From Dugong dugon (taxonomy: Eukaryota > Chordata > Mammalia > Sirenia > Dugongidae), in contig CM057476.1 in the NCBI GenBank assembly GCA_030035585.1, positions 23,358,501-23,422,500 of the forward strand: a stretch of 64,000 nt of DNA. The letters run 5' to 3'. Positions 31,835-43,345 of the stretch are shown piece by piece; within the stretch, counting starts at the first letter, position 1; each line of letters begins with the position of its first letter. Position numbers and translations under genes: made by a program. Under the pieces are notes generated by a model, which saw only the letters and a list, made by a program, of their open reading frames with translations, did not search any database and was not told the DNA's origin.

Positions 31835-31998
31835 CCACACGTCTGGATATGGATCCTGGCTCTGCCCTTTCAGCTGTAGGAGCTTTGGCAAGTTTCTTAA
31901 CTTTCTGTGCCTCAGTTTCCTCATCTGTCACATGACCCTCATATGGCCATTGAGAGACTGAGTGAGAGAATGCTTAGCACACAGTAAGCACATGGGTT
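31835..31998 (+). repeat. MIR SINE
   Basis: TCTGGATATGGATCCTGGCT, GCCTCAGTTTCCTCATCTGT and ATGCTTAGCACACAGTAAGC. Confidence 0.8.
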
Positions 31999-33222
31999 AG
32001 TTGGCCAGGTCTCATCTGAATACTCACACTGCACCTGCCTACCCCCTTACTGGAACATCTACTCTGCTCTTAACTTACTTTTAGAACCCCCACAAGCCCT
32101 CACCATGGTGACCCTCCTCAGGGAAACCTCAGCTCTCCTATAGGCAGCAGAGGAGATACTGGGGTGCAATGTGGTAGCTCCGTCTCCCTACACCCAGCTC
32201 TGACTCTGGCTGAGGACCCAGCCCTCAGTATATCCCACTCAGTTCAGCCTGCCGCATTCTCTGCTTCCTGCAGGAAGACCAGAGTCGCCTCCCCTTCCCC
32301 CAGAAGCCCCCAGTAGGTCCTGCTTCCCAGAAGCAGTGAACCCCCGAGAGAGATACTGGAGGAGGGGAGCCGGGTGTGAGGTCAGCCCCACGTCAGCCCC
32401 TCTCCCTTTCCCACCGTGGCTGGGAAGAGGCTGCTGAGTGGGTGCCAGCCACGGGAGAGGTCTGGTCCTCTGCTCCTGGCCAGGTCACAGGCCAGTGTGC
32501 TGAGCAATAGCCAGGCCAGGGGTAGGTGTTCTCAGCTTCCAAGCTCCTCTCTGTCTGACCATCAGGACCCATCCCCAACCCCACAGCGAAGCAGCTGCCA
32601 CGGGCTCTTCCAAGCAGGTGAGGTCATTGTCTCCGCCAGACCAGCCTGAAGCGAAGAAGTCAGCCACCCATGTGGGAGGAATCACACATCCCTGCTCCCT
32701 GGCCAAATGCCCTCCTGCTACAGCCCTGGGCCCCAATTCCTCCACTTCATTCCTCAGAGTGGAGTTCAGGAGCTGCTCCCGAACACCTGTTGGAAGAACT
32801 GAGCTGGGCTGGCTGGAAGAGAATTATAGGGCAGGAGTGGGATGCTTGTTGAAAAGACAGATTCCTGGACCACTTCAGAGTCCGCTTTAGTCTGTGAGGA
32901 GAGGCCACAGAAACGGCCTTTGACAGCTCTGGGGGATTTGGTGCACAGACAGGTTCCAGAACCTCTGGCTTCAAGCCTCATTTGCTGCCTACAGAACAGA
33001 GCTGCATCGCTGGTGTTTATTCTCTGCTCAAAGCGATTTTTATCACAGCTTGGCCAACACAAACCCCTTCTTCTGCTCTTCAGGGCTTCCCCATAGTGTC
33101 TGGTCCCAGAATGTTTTTGCCAAAGGCTTGGGGGACTTGGCTCGTGGCCTCTGGAGGGGTGAGTAGTGAGGGTTCACCAGTTAGTCCCTCGAGGAGCTTC
33201 AAACCTCTGCGTTAGTCAAGAT
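31999..33222. other. Unique intergenic DNA, no gene recognised
   Basis: GC-rich DNA without visible exons of a known family. Several short open frames on both strands overlap, which argues against coding. Confidence 0.45.
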
Positions 33223-33442
33223 CAGTCCTTCTCAACTGGGGGCAATTTGTCTCCCAGAGGACGTTTGGCAAGCCTGGAGAAATTTTTGGTTCTCACAACT
33301 GGGACAGGGGGTGCTACTGTCATCTAGTGGGTAGAGGCCAGGGATGCTGCTCAAAATCCTACAATACACAGAACAATCCTCCCACCGTAAGAATTATTCT
33401 GTCCAAAATGTCAATCAATAGTGCCAGGGTTGAGAAATCCTG
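33223..33442 (+). repeat. MER20 hAT element
   Basis: CAGTCCTTCTCAACTGGGGG, AATTTTTGGTTCTCACAACT, GGTAGAGGCCAGGGATGCTG and the end GTTGAGAAATCCTG. It is close to the full MER20 length of about 219 bases. Confidence 0.88.
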
Positions 33443-33689
33443 GCCAGAACGCATCCATTGATTACTCCATCATCCCCCAACTCCTAATTGGCTCCCAGAC
33501 TTTGGGGAGTCAAATCCAGCCCTCCAGAAACTGACCGTCTAGCTCAGTGGCTTCAGGTCCTGTTTGTCTCCAGGGAAAGCTCGGGGTTGGGAGCCAAGAG
33601 GCCTTTTGTTCTAGTCTCGGGCAGGCATCCTCATCACGGTGTGCCCTGGACACCTCATTTCCCCTCTCTGAGCCTCGGTTTTTACACTG

Positions 33690-33895
33690 TAAAGCAAGCT
33701 TGGTGTAAGAGAGACCACAGGCTTTAGAGCCAGCTGCCTTGGGTTTGGATCCTGTCTCTGTCCCTGACCAGCTATGGGAAACTGGACTCATTCCTTTCTT
33801 TCCCTGAGTGACCATTTCCTCATGTGTAAGGTGGGGACCCCACATCTCACCTCACAGGACTGCTGGGAAGATGAAATGAGATAGTAGACACAGGG
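33690..33895 (+). repeat. MIR SINE
   Basis: GGTGTAAGAGAGACCACAGG, TTGGGTTTGGATCCTGTCTC, TGACCATTTCCTCATGTGTA and GCTGGGAAGATGAAATGAGA. Confidence 0.85.
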
Positions 33896-34004
33896 TGTCC
33901 AGCCCAGGTCACCCATGAGGCCCTTCCTTGGACAGTTGTTCTCTTCCCTGCTTGATTCAAGGTTCATTCCAACTCCCAGAGTTCTCCCCAACTCCACCAG
34001 TTTA

Positions 34005-34262
34005 GGGTTGTCAGATAAAATATAGGATGCTGCAATTCAAATTTAATGAGATGCCCTGTATTTTTCTTTGCTAAATTGAGCCCACCACCTGTTTTTATAA
34101 ATAAAGCTTTATTGGAACACAGCCACACCCATTATTTATATATTGTCTGTGGCTGCTTTTTGCACTACAACAGAGTTGAGTAGTTGCAACAGAGATAGTA
34201 TGACTCGAAAAGCTTAAAACAGTATCTGGACCTTTACAGAAAAAGTATGCCAACCCCTAATC
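34005..34262 (+). repeat. Ancient hAT-type MER elements
   Basis: A TAGGGTTGTCAGATAAAATA unit is followed by TAAATAAAGCTTTATTGGAA, ACAGCCACACCCATTATTTA and GCCAACCCCTAA. Both are common old mammalian DNA-transposon derivatives. Exact families not assigned. Confidence 0.6.
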
Positions 34263-34591
34263 TATGCTCTGCTTATCACAAGGTGGTCTGGAAGTAATTC
34301 CCTGAGGGTGGTGGGGCGTGTGTCTGGAGCACATGGAGTAACAGCCCCTTTTTTTGGGAGGTGGATAGAGGAGATTAGTGAAGAAGAAGGCGGGCCCCTT
34401 GGTCATCCTGGGGACACAGCCTGGAAGAAATTGGAAAGTGTATGGGCCCAGGGGACAGGAACCTGGGTTCTAGAGCTGGTCCTTTGCTGACTTTGAGAGG
34501 CCTTGGGGAAGTCCTTTCCCCTCCCCTCTCTTGACCTCGGTCGTTCAATCCTTCATTTGTTCAAGAAATATTTATTAAACACCTACTAAGT

Positions 34592-34806
34592 GCTAGATGG
34601 AGTCCTTGCATTGTGCAAACTGTTAACGTACTCGGCTGCCAACTGAAAGGCTGGAGGTTGGAGTCCACTCAGAGGTGCCTCAGAAGAAAGGCCTGGTGAT
34701 CTACTTCCGAAAAATCAGCCACTGAAAACTCTATGAGCACATTTCTACTGTGACACACAAGAGGTTGCTGTGAGTTGGAGTCGACTCGAGGGCAACTGGT
34801 TTTTAC
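34592..34806 (+). repeat. AfroSINE-type SINE
   Basis: GGAGTCCTTGCATTGTGCAA, GGAGGTTGGAGTCCACTCAG, AAATCAGCCACTGAAAACTC and TGAGTTGGAGTCGACTCGAG. Confidence 0.9.
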
Positions 34807-35972
34807 GTGCTAGACGCTGCTAGGTATGGATCCTGCTCTCATGGGCCTGACACTGAAGTAGGATGAAAAATAGAGGAGTCCACGAGAGGGTGTCAGCTGG
34901 CGATGAAATGCCTTGGAGGAAATAGTGAGGGAGCAGGGACAAGGCGGGGCGGGGGGGGGGGTGTTGCCTTCTGAAGAGTGGCATTGAGTAGAGACCTGAC
35001 AGCGGAGGTGGAGCCTCAGTTTCCCCATTCGCTGCCTCCTAGGGTCACCCAGGGCTGCTTAGAGTGGGAACACTTCAGCTCTGGCCAGGAGGCAGTGGTT
35101 CTTCTAACCCCTTTGCACAAGACCCTTGAGAGTGGCACCTTTTGTCTCCCCTCTGTCTGGACAGGAGTGGCCGTGGACAGCAGGGTTGTCACCCTGATGG
35201 GGGTGGGCTGAGGAGTGAGGGAAGAGGAGGGGGCAAAGGGAACAAGGGCCCAACCTGACCATAGCCAGCAGTGACCTCCTGTTTTCCTGTGCCCATTCCC
35301 AGGAGGAGTGTCCTGTCCATGTGTTCACAGCTGGCCGGGCAGGCCAGACCCCAGTGGATGGGCTGGAAGACCCAGGGGTCACAGGGGGTGGGGGACTGCC
35401 CTTTGTGGATTTCCTGCAGGCGCACCTCAGACCCTCTGGCCGACTGGGCTACTCTTGGAAAACTGGGCCAGATGCTTGCTCCCAGCCCCAAAGGACAGCC
35501 TGGGCACGACCCCCTCTAAGCTGACAACCTGGGTGTCCTCAGTGATAGGAGACATCGCCCAGGCCCGTCTGGCTGGGAGCTGGTGGTTGAGGGTGGTGGC
35601 GTGGCAGTGGGCAAACCCCACCATGATCCCCTCGTCCCCCAGAACACCCAGCAACATCCAGCCCCTGCCCCGTATCTCCTCTTCCACATAGGAGCTGCCT
35701 GGTTCTAATCTTTTTCCTCTGGACCCGTCTTCCGCAGGATTAATTGGGTCAGGTAATTGCCATCAGCTTAATGCACACACTGCTAGGTGACACAGCCTCA
35801 ACTTAATCGGGGCCCTCAGTGCCCTAAGACAAGTGAGTGACTAATGGTGCAATTCCAGGCAAGGGGCCAGTCCACAGGGAGTAAGGGGCCTGAATTACAG
35901 TGTGTCTGAGAAAAACGCCCTTCCTCGTGGACAGGACTTTAAAGTTTACTAATTTAAAACTCATCTCATAGT
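34807..35972. other. Unique DNA including a homeodomain-motif-rich stretch
   Basis: No gene recognised. GC-rich frames of up to 127 codons at 35.2-35.7 kb overlap on both strands. At 35,738-35,860 the composition turns AT-rich, with GGATTAATTGGG, GGTAATTGCC, GCTTAATGC, CTTAATCGG and CTAATGGTGC, a possible regulatory element (inference). Confidence 0.4.
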
Positions 35973-36845
35973 AGATAAGAATTATCTTAGGTGAAGGGAA
36001 GGACAGCACACACTACAGGGGAAGTCGGCACAACTGGACTAAACCGAAGCTAAGAAGTTTCCTGAACACAGTCAAACACTTTGATGGACAGAGTAGTGGG
36101 GTAGGGGTCTGGGGAGCATGCATTCAGGGGACATCTAGGTCAATTGGCATAACAAAGCTTATTAAGAAAATGTTCTGCATCCTGCTTCGGTGAGTGGCAT
36201 CTGGGGTCTTCAAAGCTGGCAAGCAGCCAGCTAAGATGCATCAATTAGTCCCAACCACCTGGACTAAAGGAGAATGAAGAACACCAAAGACACAAGGAAA
36301 GTATTAGCCCAAGAGACAGAAAGGGCCACATAAACCAGAGACTTCATCAGCCTGAGACCAGAAGAACTAGATGGTGCCTGGCTACCACGAATGACCGCCC
36401 TGACAGGGAACACAACAGAAAGTCCCTGATGGGGCAGGAGAAAGGTGGGGTGCAGAATTCAAATTCTAGTAAAAAGACCAGACTTAATGGTCTGTCTGAG
36501 ACTGGAGGAACCCCGGAAAGCATCGCCCCTGGATTCTCTATCAGCCCAGAACTAAAACAATTTCCGAGGCCAACTCTTCAGACAGGGATTGGACTGGACT
36601 GTGTGTGGACATAAAGTGATACTCATGAGGAGTGTGCCTCTTAGCTCAAGGAGATACAAGAGACTAAACAGGCAGCTTCTGTCCAGAGGTGAGATGGGAA
36701 GGCAGAGAAGGTTAGGAGCTGGTTGAATGGACATGGGGAATCAGGGGTGGAAAGGAGGAGTGTGCTGTCACAGTATGGGGAGAGCAATTAGGGTCACATA
36801 ACAATGTACGTACACATTTTTGTATGGGAAAAAGTAAAAAATAGA
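35973..36845 (+). mobile_element. Young L1 3' UTR, 5'-truncated
   Basis: TAAGAATTATCTTAGGTGAA, AGCTAAGAAGTTTCCTGAAC, GACATCTAGGTCAATTGGCA, CTGTCTGAGACTGGAGGAAC and GTGCTGTCACAGTATGGGGA lead to an A-rich end. A short AACTCATC direct repeat flanks it. It is the same subfamily as the - strand copy at 49.56-51.37 kb. Confidence 0.85.
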
Positions 36846-36899
36846 ACTCATCCTACAGACATTCACTTACTTAATTTCATTAAGTAGGGAGAGGTGAGT

Positions 36900-36985
36900 C
36901 TCATTTTAGACTTTCTTCCCTTCTTCCTTCCTTCCCTCCTTCCTTCCTCCGTCCCTCCCTCTCTCTATTTCTTTCTTTCATTGAT
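36900..36985. repeat. CTTC-type simple repeat
   Basis: Tandem CTTC/CCTTC/CTCC units (TTCTTCCTTCCTTCCCTCCT). Confidence 0.9.
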
Positions 36986-37755
36986 TCACTCACATATTCA
37001 CTCAGTGTCGGGCCCTGGGCCGGGTAACAGGACCCCAAGGTTGAAATACAAGATCCCTTGTCCTTTTACAGGAAGGCAGTGTGTTCACACTCAATATACA
37101 ATGCAACAACCGCCAAAAAAGGAGGGAGTAAGGGAGAAACTGAGGCTCAGAGCAGTGGTGAGTGTCCCTGCTAGGACTCTACCTACCCAGGGCTTCTGAC
37201 TCCCGGTCCAGTGCTCTCTCTTGTATACCAGCGTTGCCCAAAGTGGCCGCTGCCACTCTTCATCTTCCAGGGAAGTTCATAGGTGTTCAGAGAAAAATAA
37301 GACTTCACATCAAAAAAGTTTTGGAAACAAAATTAAAAAGCTGTCCATGTTGCAGGACTTGTCAGAGCCTTTAGTACAGCCAGGTGGGGCGGTGTGTGCA
37401 GGGTGTCCACGGAGCCTTCTCAGCAGCTCTTTCAGGACACGGTCAGTCGGGGAAGCTCTGATCCAACCACCTCCTTTAATATGACCCACACAAAGGCTGG
37501 CCCTGGGCTAAATTCGGTCTGAAGACCTTTTGTCTCCCATTCCCCAGACTTCCAGCTGTGGCCCGTGGTACTCAAACAGAGGCAGGAGGTGCGGGGTCAG
37601 CCGGGCACAGCTCCTCCTGCTCCACATCTCAGCTTCATCCCACAACTGTCCAGCAAGGGACCAGAGCTGAACTCTGAGTGTACAACCCATGGCATCCTCA
37701 GAAGGGGAGCCCCGTAGAGATACCCCCCCCCCCCACCCGGCCTCTCCAGGCCTGG
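36986..37755. other. Intergenic, no gene recognised
   Basis: Contains a MIR-like piece (AACTGAGGCTCAGAGCAGTG) and a C homopolymer at about 37,722-37,734. No gene seen. Confidence 0.4.
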
Positions 37756-37759
37756 CCCA

Positions 37760-38290
37760 AGGCCCAAGTCACTGTAGGGGCCAGGGTAATCTTTCTGAAA
37801 CACAAATCTACTGTGTAGCTCCTGTTTAAAACCCTCTGTGTCCCCCCCAGGACCCCTAGGATAGAGTCCAAAGCCTCAGCCTGGACCCTGCACTCACTGC
37901 TCCCAGTCTCAAGCCCCAACACTTCCTGCTTCATGCTCCAGCAAACCGAGCCACTGGTGGTCCCGGGGCATGCTGGGCTTCCTCTGCTTCCCTGTCTCTG
38001 TGCCTCCAGCCCCCATCCTAGGACACCCTTCTAGTTCTGCTTCTCCTGGACGCTTTTATTCCTCCTTCCAGGTTCAGCTGGGGCCTCTTCCTCGAGAATT
38101 CTCCCTGCACCTTAGGCTGGTCTCTCCCCCACTTTCCATGAAATGATCTTTGATGTGTTGATCTCCCCAGCTAGGCTGTAGACCCTGGTTCTGCTCTCCA
38201 GCAGAGCTCCCTGAGGCCTCACAGTCCCACAGATCCCCTCCACTGTCAGTATTCACACGTGTGTACCAACCTCCTAGGCATCAGGACTGC
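37760..38290 (+). repeat. L2 LINE
   Basis: GGGTAATCTTTCTGAAACAC, ACAAATCTACTGTGTAGCTC, GGATAGAGTCCAAAGCCTCA, TTCATGCTCCAGCAAACCGA and GGTTCAGCTGGGGCCTCTTC follow the order of the LINE2 3' region. Confidence 0.8.
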
Positions 38291-38309
38291 TCTGGTCCCC
38301 AGGGTCCGC

Positions 38310-38472
38310 AGGGAGAGAGTAGGCCGGCAGACTCAGGCTGTGTGACCTTGGGCAAGTCCCTGAACCTCTCTGTGCCTCTCTTCCTCATCTGTAGAATGGG
38401 GTTACTCTGAGCTGGTAGATGTAAAACACGGAACATAGCTGGCCTGTACTAAGTGACATGCGTGTTACGCTA
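38310..38472 (+). repeat. MIR SINE
   Basis: TGTGACCTTGGGCAAGTCCC, TGCCTCTCTTCCTCATCTGT and AGAATGGGGTTACTCTGAGC. Confidence 0.8.
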
Positions 38473-38479
38473 TAGTGAC

Positions 38480-38660
38480 AATGGTGGCATCAGTACCAGG
38501 ACCCTGGGCATCATGGATACCAGGGTCCCCATTCTAGCCTTGGCACTGACCTTGAGCAAGAGCCTTTTCCTGCCAGGGCCTCAGTATTCTCAAGTGTAAA
38601 ATGAGGCTGTTAGATTACTAAAAGGCTCTCCCAGCTCCATCCAGAACTAGCTCAGAGACT
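38480..38660 (+). repeat. MIR-like SINE
   Basis: TACCAGGGTCCCCATTCTAG, GCACTGACCTTGAGCAAGAG and TCTCAAGTGTAAAATGAGGC. Diverged. Confidence 0.55.
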
Positions 38661-38884
38661 CACAAATATCAAGAACATCAGAAACATGCCCCATGGGCAG
38701 CCCCAGGGTCCCTGAAGCCGGGACTCTGACTCTGGAAGGAGACCCTTATCCTTCTCTGAGATGCTGACCCCAAGAGGAGGGAGTGCCTGGACACCCAGCC
38801 TTCCTCCCCTCATCTTCCCTAATGACCCCCAGCACCTGTAGTGGTTAGAACTGGAGGCGTCATTTGAGACCATCCCTCATCCCT

Positions 38885-39135
38885 CTCTCCCTTAGCACAG
38901 GCTGTTCCCTTTGGAGGAAATGCTCTCCCCTGCCACCTCCATCTGCTACTGGACTATCAGCCTCCAGTCGGGCTCAGACATCTGAACACCTGGGCGAAAC
39001 CTCTCCAAACACTCCCCTACCAGGGAAGCCACCCCTTGTCTCTCGGACGTGGCACTCGTCACACTGTCCTGTGTCTGCCATTACACCAGGTCCTATGTCT
39101 TTATTCACCTCTCTATTATCAGCATCTAACCTAAC
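38885..39135 (+). repeat. L2 fragment
   Basis: GGCTGTTCCCTTTGGAGGAA, ATGCTCTCCCCTGCCACCTC and a GTCTTTATTCACCTCTCTAT end. Diverged LINE2-like sequence. Confidence 0.5.
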
Positions 39136-39139
39136 CCCA

Positions 39140-39350
39140 AGGAGTCCCTGGGTGGTGTAATGTTTAAACGCTGGGCTGCTAAGTGGAAAGTTGGTGGTTC
39201 AAACTGATCTAGAGGCACCTCAGAAGAAAGGCCTGGCAATCTGCTTCCAAAAGGTCACAGCCTTGAAAACCCTATGTAGCACAGTTCTCTGAAACACATG
39301 GGCTTGCCCTGAGTCAGAATTGACTCGATGGGAATTGGAAAACTGGAGCC
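39140..39350 (+). repeat. AfroSINE-type SINE
   Basis: GGAGTCCCTGGGTGGTGTAA, TTGGTGGTTCAAACTGATCT, AAGGTCACAGCCTTGAAAAC and CCTGAGTCAGAATTGACTCG. Confidence 0.9.
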
Positions 39351-39689
39351 CAACCCCAAACCCAGAGCAATCTCTCAGCCCATGTGTGTCGATGGGAAGG
39401 CGCACTCCACAAACACCCTCGATTCCCAGATTAGACGGCCAAGCCCAAGAAGAAGGTCGATCTCCTCACGGTCCTGAGTGGATGGCAGGGGAGGCACCTG
39501 ACAGTGGAGGTGAGAACCCCGCCGCTTTGAGCGTCTTGATCTGTAAAAAGGGGAAACAGCGTACAGCAAGCCTCAAAGGGAAGGGAAAATGCATGTGCGG
39601 CTTTGCAGAGTGAGGCCTCGTGAGCCGCCCTCTCAGGCTGTGGCTGCTGCTATCGGGCGGGACCTGACCTGAGGTGTCCCCGCTCTGGC

Positions 39690-39960
39690 TCTGTCATTCA
39701 AACACAGCAGGCCTGCTCAAGTGTGCGCATGTCCTTGGCTGTAACTTTTTCTGGGGTGATGAGCTCCATGAATTTATTCCTGCTGAGTACTGTGGATTCT
39801 CGTTTATCCAAGGACCCACAAAATAAACAGAAGACTCGGATGACCAGAATTTTCCATCTCAGCATGTTCAAGGATAACCCAAGTCGCAGTTCAAGATCAC
39901 CCCGGAGCCTCGGCGTCAACTGGTGTCCACACTGTTGAGTTTGATTGAGTTTCACCATTA
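39690..39960 (-). mobile_element. Tigger-type (pogo/Tc1) transposase remnant
   Basis: The - strand frame ends in KFMELITPEKVTAKDMRTLE, which resembles the ITEAHEEELTNEDLLELE-like C-terminal region of Tigger transposases. Non-coding DNA with CTCGTTTATCCAAGGACC lies upstream. Assignment is tentative. Confidence 0.45.
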
Positions 39961-40014
39961 GGTGGGGCCAGTAATGGAATCACAAACCACCAGACCTTGG
40001 TGGGCTTCTGAGAA

Positions 40015-40228
40015 AGCCCAAAGCAGTTGCTGTCAAGTCAATTCCAGCTCATGGCAATGCCAGATGTGTCAGAGTAGAACTGTGCTCCGTAGAGTCTTCA
40101 ATGGCTGATCTTTCTGAAGTAGATTGCCAGGCCTTTCTTCTGAGGCACCTCTGAGTAAATTTAATCTGCCAGCCTTTTGGTTAGTAGTTGAGTGCTGAAT
40201 GGTTTGCACCACCCAGGCACCACTGGAG
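40015..40228 (-). repeat. AfroSINE-type SINE
   Basis: AGCAGTTGCTGTCAAGTCAA, CCGTAGAGTCTTCAATGGCT, AGTAGATTGCCAGGCCTTTC and GGTTTGCACCACCCAGGCAC. Confidence 0.9.
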
Positions 40229-41290
40229 AAAGCCTAGTGGGTTTCCAGTGGTCTTCGAGGAGGCCTGTCGGGCTGGGAGGTGATCCAGGCCCACCCTGGG
40301 GCAGGTGCCGACTGGGGGGCACGGAGAAGTCAGAGCCTGGGGTTTTACATATTGGAATATCACGTAAGACTTTCCTTTAATAAAGGGGAGAGGATTCTTT
40401 TACTAAAAGCAAAATAAAAACACCCACAAAAGCTTGAAAACCACCAATATGGTTCAAATCTTCCTCACTTTCTTGGAGGGGAGGGATCTGGTCCCAAGGC
40501 CTGGCCTGATTCGCCTGTGAGACCGTGGGCTTCCTACCCTCCTGCACCACGACTCCCACTTAACCAGAACATTGGTTTAACCAGAACGCCTTCTGCCCTG
40601 ACCATGCCCCCCGGGCCTTGACCGGGCATCCCTCATTTATCCCCAAGTGACCTCCTTCCAGCCTGCACGAAAGGGACCAGCTCGGGTGTCTGGGTTTGCT
40701 GAGCACGTCTGTGGTCACTCTCCCCCTCCGGGTCATTTCCTCCTAGAGGGGAGGGTCCTGCCCACACATCCCCCCACCCCCCACCCTGTCCTGCCTGTGG
40801 AGCCACCTGTCTGGACGCTGGCCAGCATCTGGGTCAGAGACCTGTGTGTGGGAGGGCTGTGCGGGACCCCAACAGCTGGTCATTTTGCAAAGGGGGTTCT
40901 CTAGGGAACCCGCCGGCAGCATGGGGCAGCAGCTACGCTCAGATTGCAGAGCCAGGCGGCTTGGCTGACTGCGGCAAGCTTACCAATGCCACTGAGCTGA
41001 CAGCCCTACCTCTCTCCCTGCTATGTGGAGGCCCAGAGATGGACAAGCCCCTCAGATGTGGCTCTGTAGGAGCCCACCGTCCAGTGGGAGACAAATGTCA
41101 AACCAACGCTGTGGTCTTTAGGGAAGAAATGGGGAGCTAGAATACTATCAGAGAGGGGACAGGAACGTGATGGGACAGGGAGGTGATGTAAGGAGGAGTT
41201 GGAATAAGCCAGGCTGAGAACACGGGTGACGACATGAAGTGGGATGATGCGTCGTGCAGGCCACAGGGGTTCGGAAAACGACAGCAATTC
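40229..41290. other. Intergenic, mostly unique
   Basis: A possible Tigger-like piece (ACTTAACCAGAACATTGGTT at about 40,560) lies in otherwise unique DNA. No gene recognised. Confidence 0.4.
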
Positions 41291-41835
41291 CTTCGGTTTC
41301 TCGTGTGATGAGATCATAGGATCATGGGGGGAGGGGTCTTAAAGGTCATCTAGGCCAGTGGTTCTCCACCGGGGGTGATCTTGTCCCCAGGGAATTGGCA
41401 ATGTCTGGAGATGTTTGGGTTAACACGGCTGGTGGCGAGGGGAGGCTGCTACTGGCATCTGGTGGGTCGAGGCCAGGGATGCTGCTCAACACCCTACAAT
41501 GCACGGGACAGTCCCCACCACAAAGGCATATCTGGGCCAAATGTGAATCATGTCAAGGCTGAAAACCCTGCTCTAGGCTAACCTGTCCACCAACTGATTG
41601 TCCGACCTGTACTTGAGCACCCCCAGTGACGGGGAGCTCACTGCCCCTAAGGTGGCCTGTTCCACCTGTAACACTTTGGCATATGGAGAATGTTCTTTTT
41701 CATAAAAAGCTGAAATCCCTTTTTAGTGTTCTTATAACTTCCGAGCATTTGTCCCATTCCTGCCCTTGGGACTGCCTAGACCTAGCCTAATTCCTCTTCC
41801 ATAGGAGAGGCCTCCAAATATTTGAGGACTTGTTT
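41290..41835 (+). repeat. Ancient mammalian repeat split by MER20
   Basis: GATCATAGGATCATGGGG and AAAGGTCATCTAGGC (left) continue after MER20 as CTAACCTGTCCACCAACTGA, GACGGGGAGCTCACTGCCCC and CTCCAAATATTTGAGGACTT. This is a well-known old interspersed repeat; the family name is not assigned. Confidence 0.6.
41356..41570 (+). repeat. MER20 hAT element
   Basis: CAGTGGTTCTCCACCGGGGG, TGGCAATGTCTGGAGATGTT, GGTCGAGGCCAGGGATGCTG and the end GGCTGAAAACCCTG. It is flanked by the near-perfect 8-base duplication ATCTAGGC/CTCTAGGC expected for hAT transposition. Confidence 0.92.
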
Positions 41836-42084
41836 GCAAAGTTCCCCTGCTGCAGGCCAAACACCGTCCACGTGACCAGAAAGTTTGACTCAAGGTCGGG
41901 GTGGTCTCCTGCCTCAGGTTCTTTGCTCCTGTGTGTCAAGCACAGGATCCCATCACCGCAGCTCAGCATCAACCGGGCCAGCCTGCTGCAGGCCAGGAGA
42001 GCAGAAACTGCCGGTGGTGACATCGGGGCCCTGAGGAGCCCAACGCCCCGCCTCCCCCCTTCTCCCAGTTCACGGTTCCTGCCT

Positions 42085-42250
42085 GAATCTCTGGGTCACG
42101 CAGTTTCTCTGAGCCTCAGTTTTTCCTCCTGTCAAATGGGGGTAAGGACACTCGCTGGGCCTTCCTCACACGGTGCCACGAGGCTCGGCGGAGGTACCAG
42201 ACGGGAAGATGCTCCAGAAAGGTGAAAGCGCGCCACAAAACCGGATAGGG
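42085..42250 (+). repeat. MIR SINE
   Basis: GTTTCTCTGAGCCTCAGTTT, TTCCTCCTGTCAAATGGGGG and CAGAAAGGTGAAAGCGCGCC. Diverged. Confidence 0.65.
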
Positions 42251-42295
42251 TTGCTGTCATCGTGACCACACTCTACCCTTCCCTACGTCTGCACC

Positions 42296-42510
42296 GTGGA
42301 GTCCCTGGGTGGCGAAAACGGTTAAGTGCTCAACTACTCACGGAAAGGTTGGCAGTTCAAGTCCCCAGAAGTGCATCTGGAGAAAGTCCTGGCAATCTGC
42401 TTCTGCAAGGTCACAGCCTTGAAAACCCTATGGAGCACAGTTCTACTCTGCACATATGGGGTCACTATGAGTCGGAACCGACTCCATGGCAACTGGTTTT
42501 TTTAATTTAG
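42296..42510 (+). repeat. AfroSINE-type SINE
   Basis: GGAGTCCCTGGGTGGCGAAA, GTTGGCAGTTCAAGTCCCCA, AAGGTCACAGCCTTGAAAAC and ACTATGAGTCGGAACCGACT. Confidence 0.92.
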
Positions 42511-43345
42511 AACAGCCCCACTGAGAGTGTTTTCCCTGATGTCCCTTTGTCTTCCTCCTAACTCACCGGAGCAGAAGCAGAGCAGCAAGTGTGATCCCCA
42601 TCTTACAGATGAGCAAGCGAAGGTTCAGAGATCGCAATGAAGACATGGCAGAGCCACAAGCTGAACCCTGGTCCTCTGGCTCCAAACTGAGGCAGCAGTG
42701 GGGAGGAAGAGGAGAGCAGCCCAGTGCTGAGCTGACAGGAGTGAGGGTGGGAAGGACCCTGCGGCCGGGGCTTGTCCCGTCTGCACACACGCTTTTTTGC
42801 TGCTTGTCGCAGTCGGTTTGCCTGAACACGGCTACCCTACCCGGTGGGCCGTAGGCACGTGGACGGGGCTGGGAGCCCACCCCCCTGCGCCTGTTTCTCT
42901 CTCACACTCACCCTTCTCTTTGGGTTCCCCTAGCGTGGCTGGGGTTTCCTTCCTCCCTTCAAAGCTGGTGGGTGTCTCCTCTCGAAGTCACTTTCTTCTT
43001 TCTTGGAATCTGCCCAGGGAAAGACACCAGTGTTTCTGTTTCCATTTCTCCTCAGGCACCGGCATTTCCTGGGTGTGGGGGGAGCCCCGTGGGCAGCTGG
43101 TGGCTGAGAGGGCCCTGACACCCCAACACTCTCTCTCGCCTCCTGCTTCTATCTGTCACCTGCTGGTCCTCGTCACTCCAATCTCAGCCTCATCTGAGGG
43201 GCTGCATTGGAGAATCACAGCTTCAGAGATGGAAGGGATTTTGTTGAGGGGGGCAGGGGCTTGCCTGTAGGGACATAGTCGGGTACGGGTTCTTTGGGAA
43301 GCCCTGCCTTTCGTGCTATACCAGCCAGGAAGGGGAATCCCACAC
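42511..43345. other. Intergenic, no gene recognised
   Basis: GC-rich DNA with a reverse MIR-like piece (ATCTTACAGATGAGCAAGCG at about 42,600). The 157-codon + frame at 42,797-43,270 has no family motif. Confidence 0.4.
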
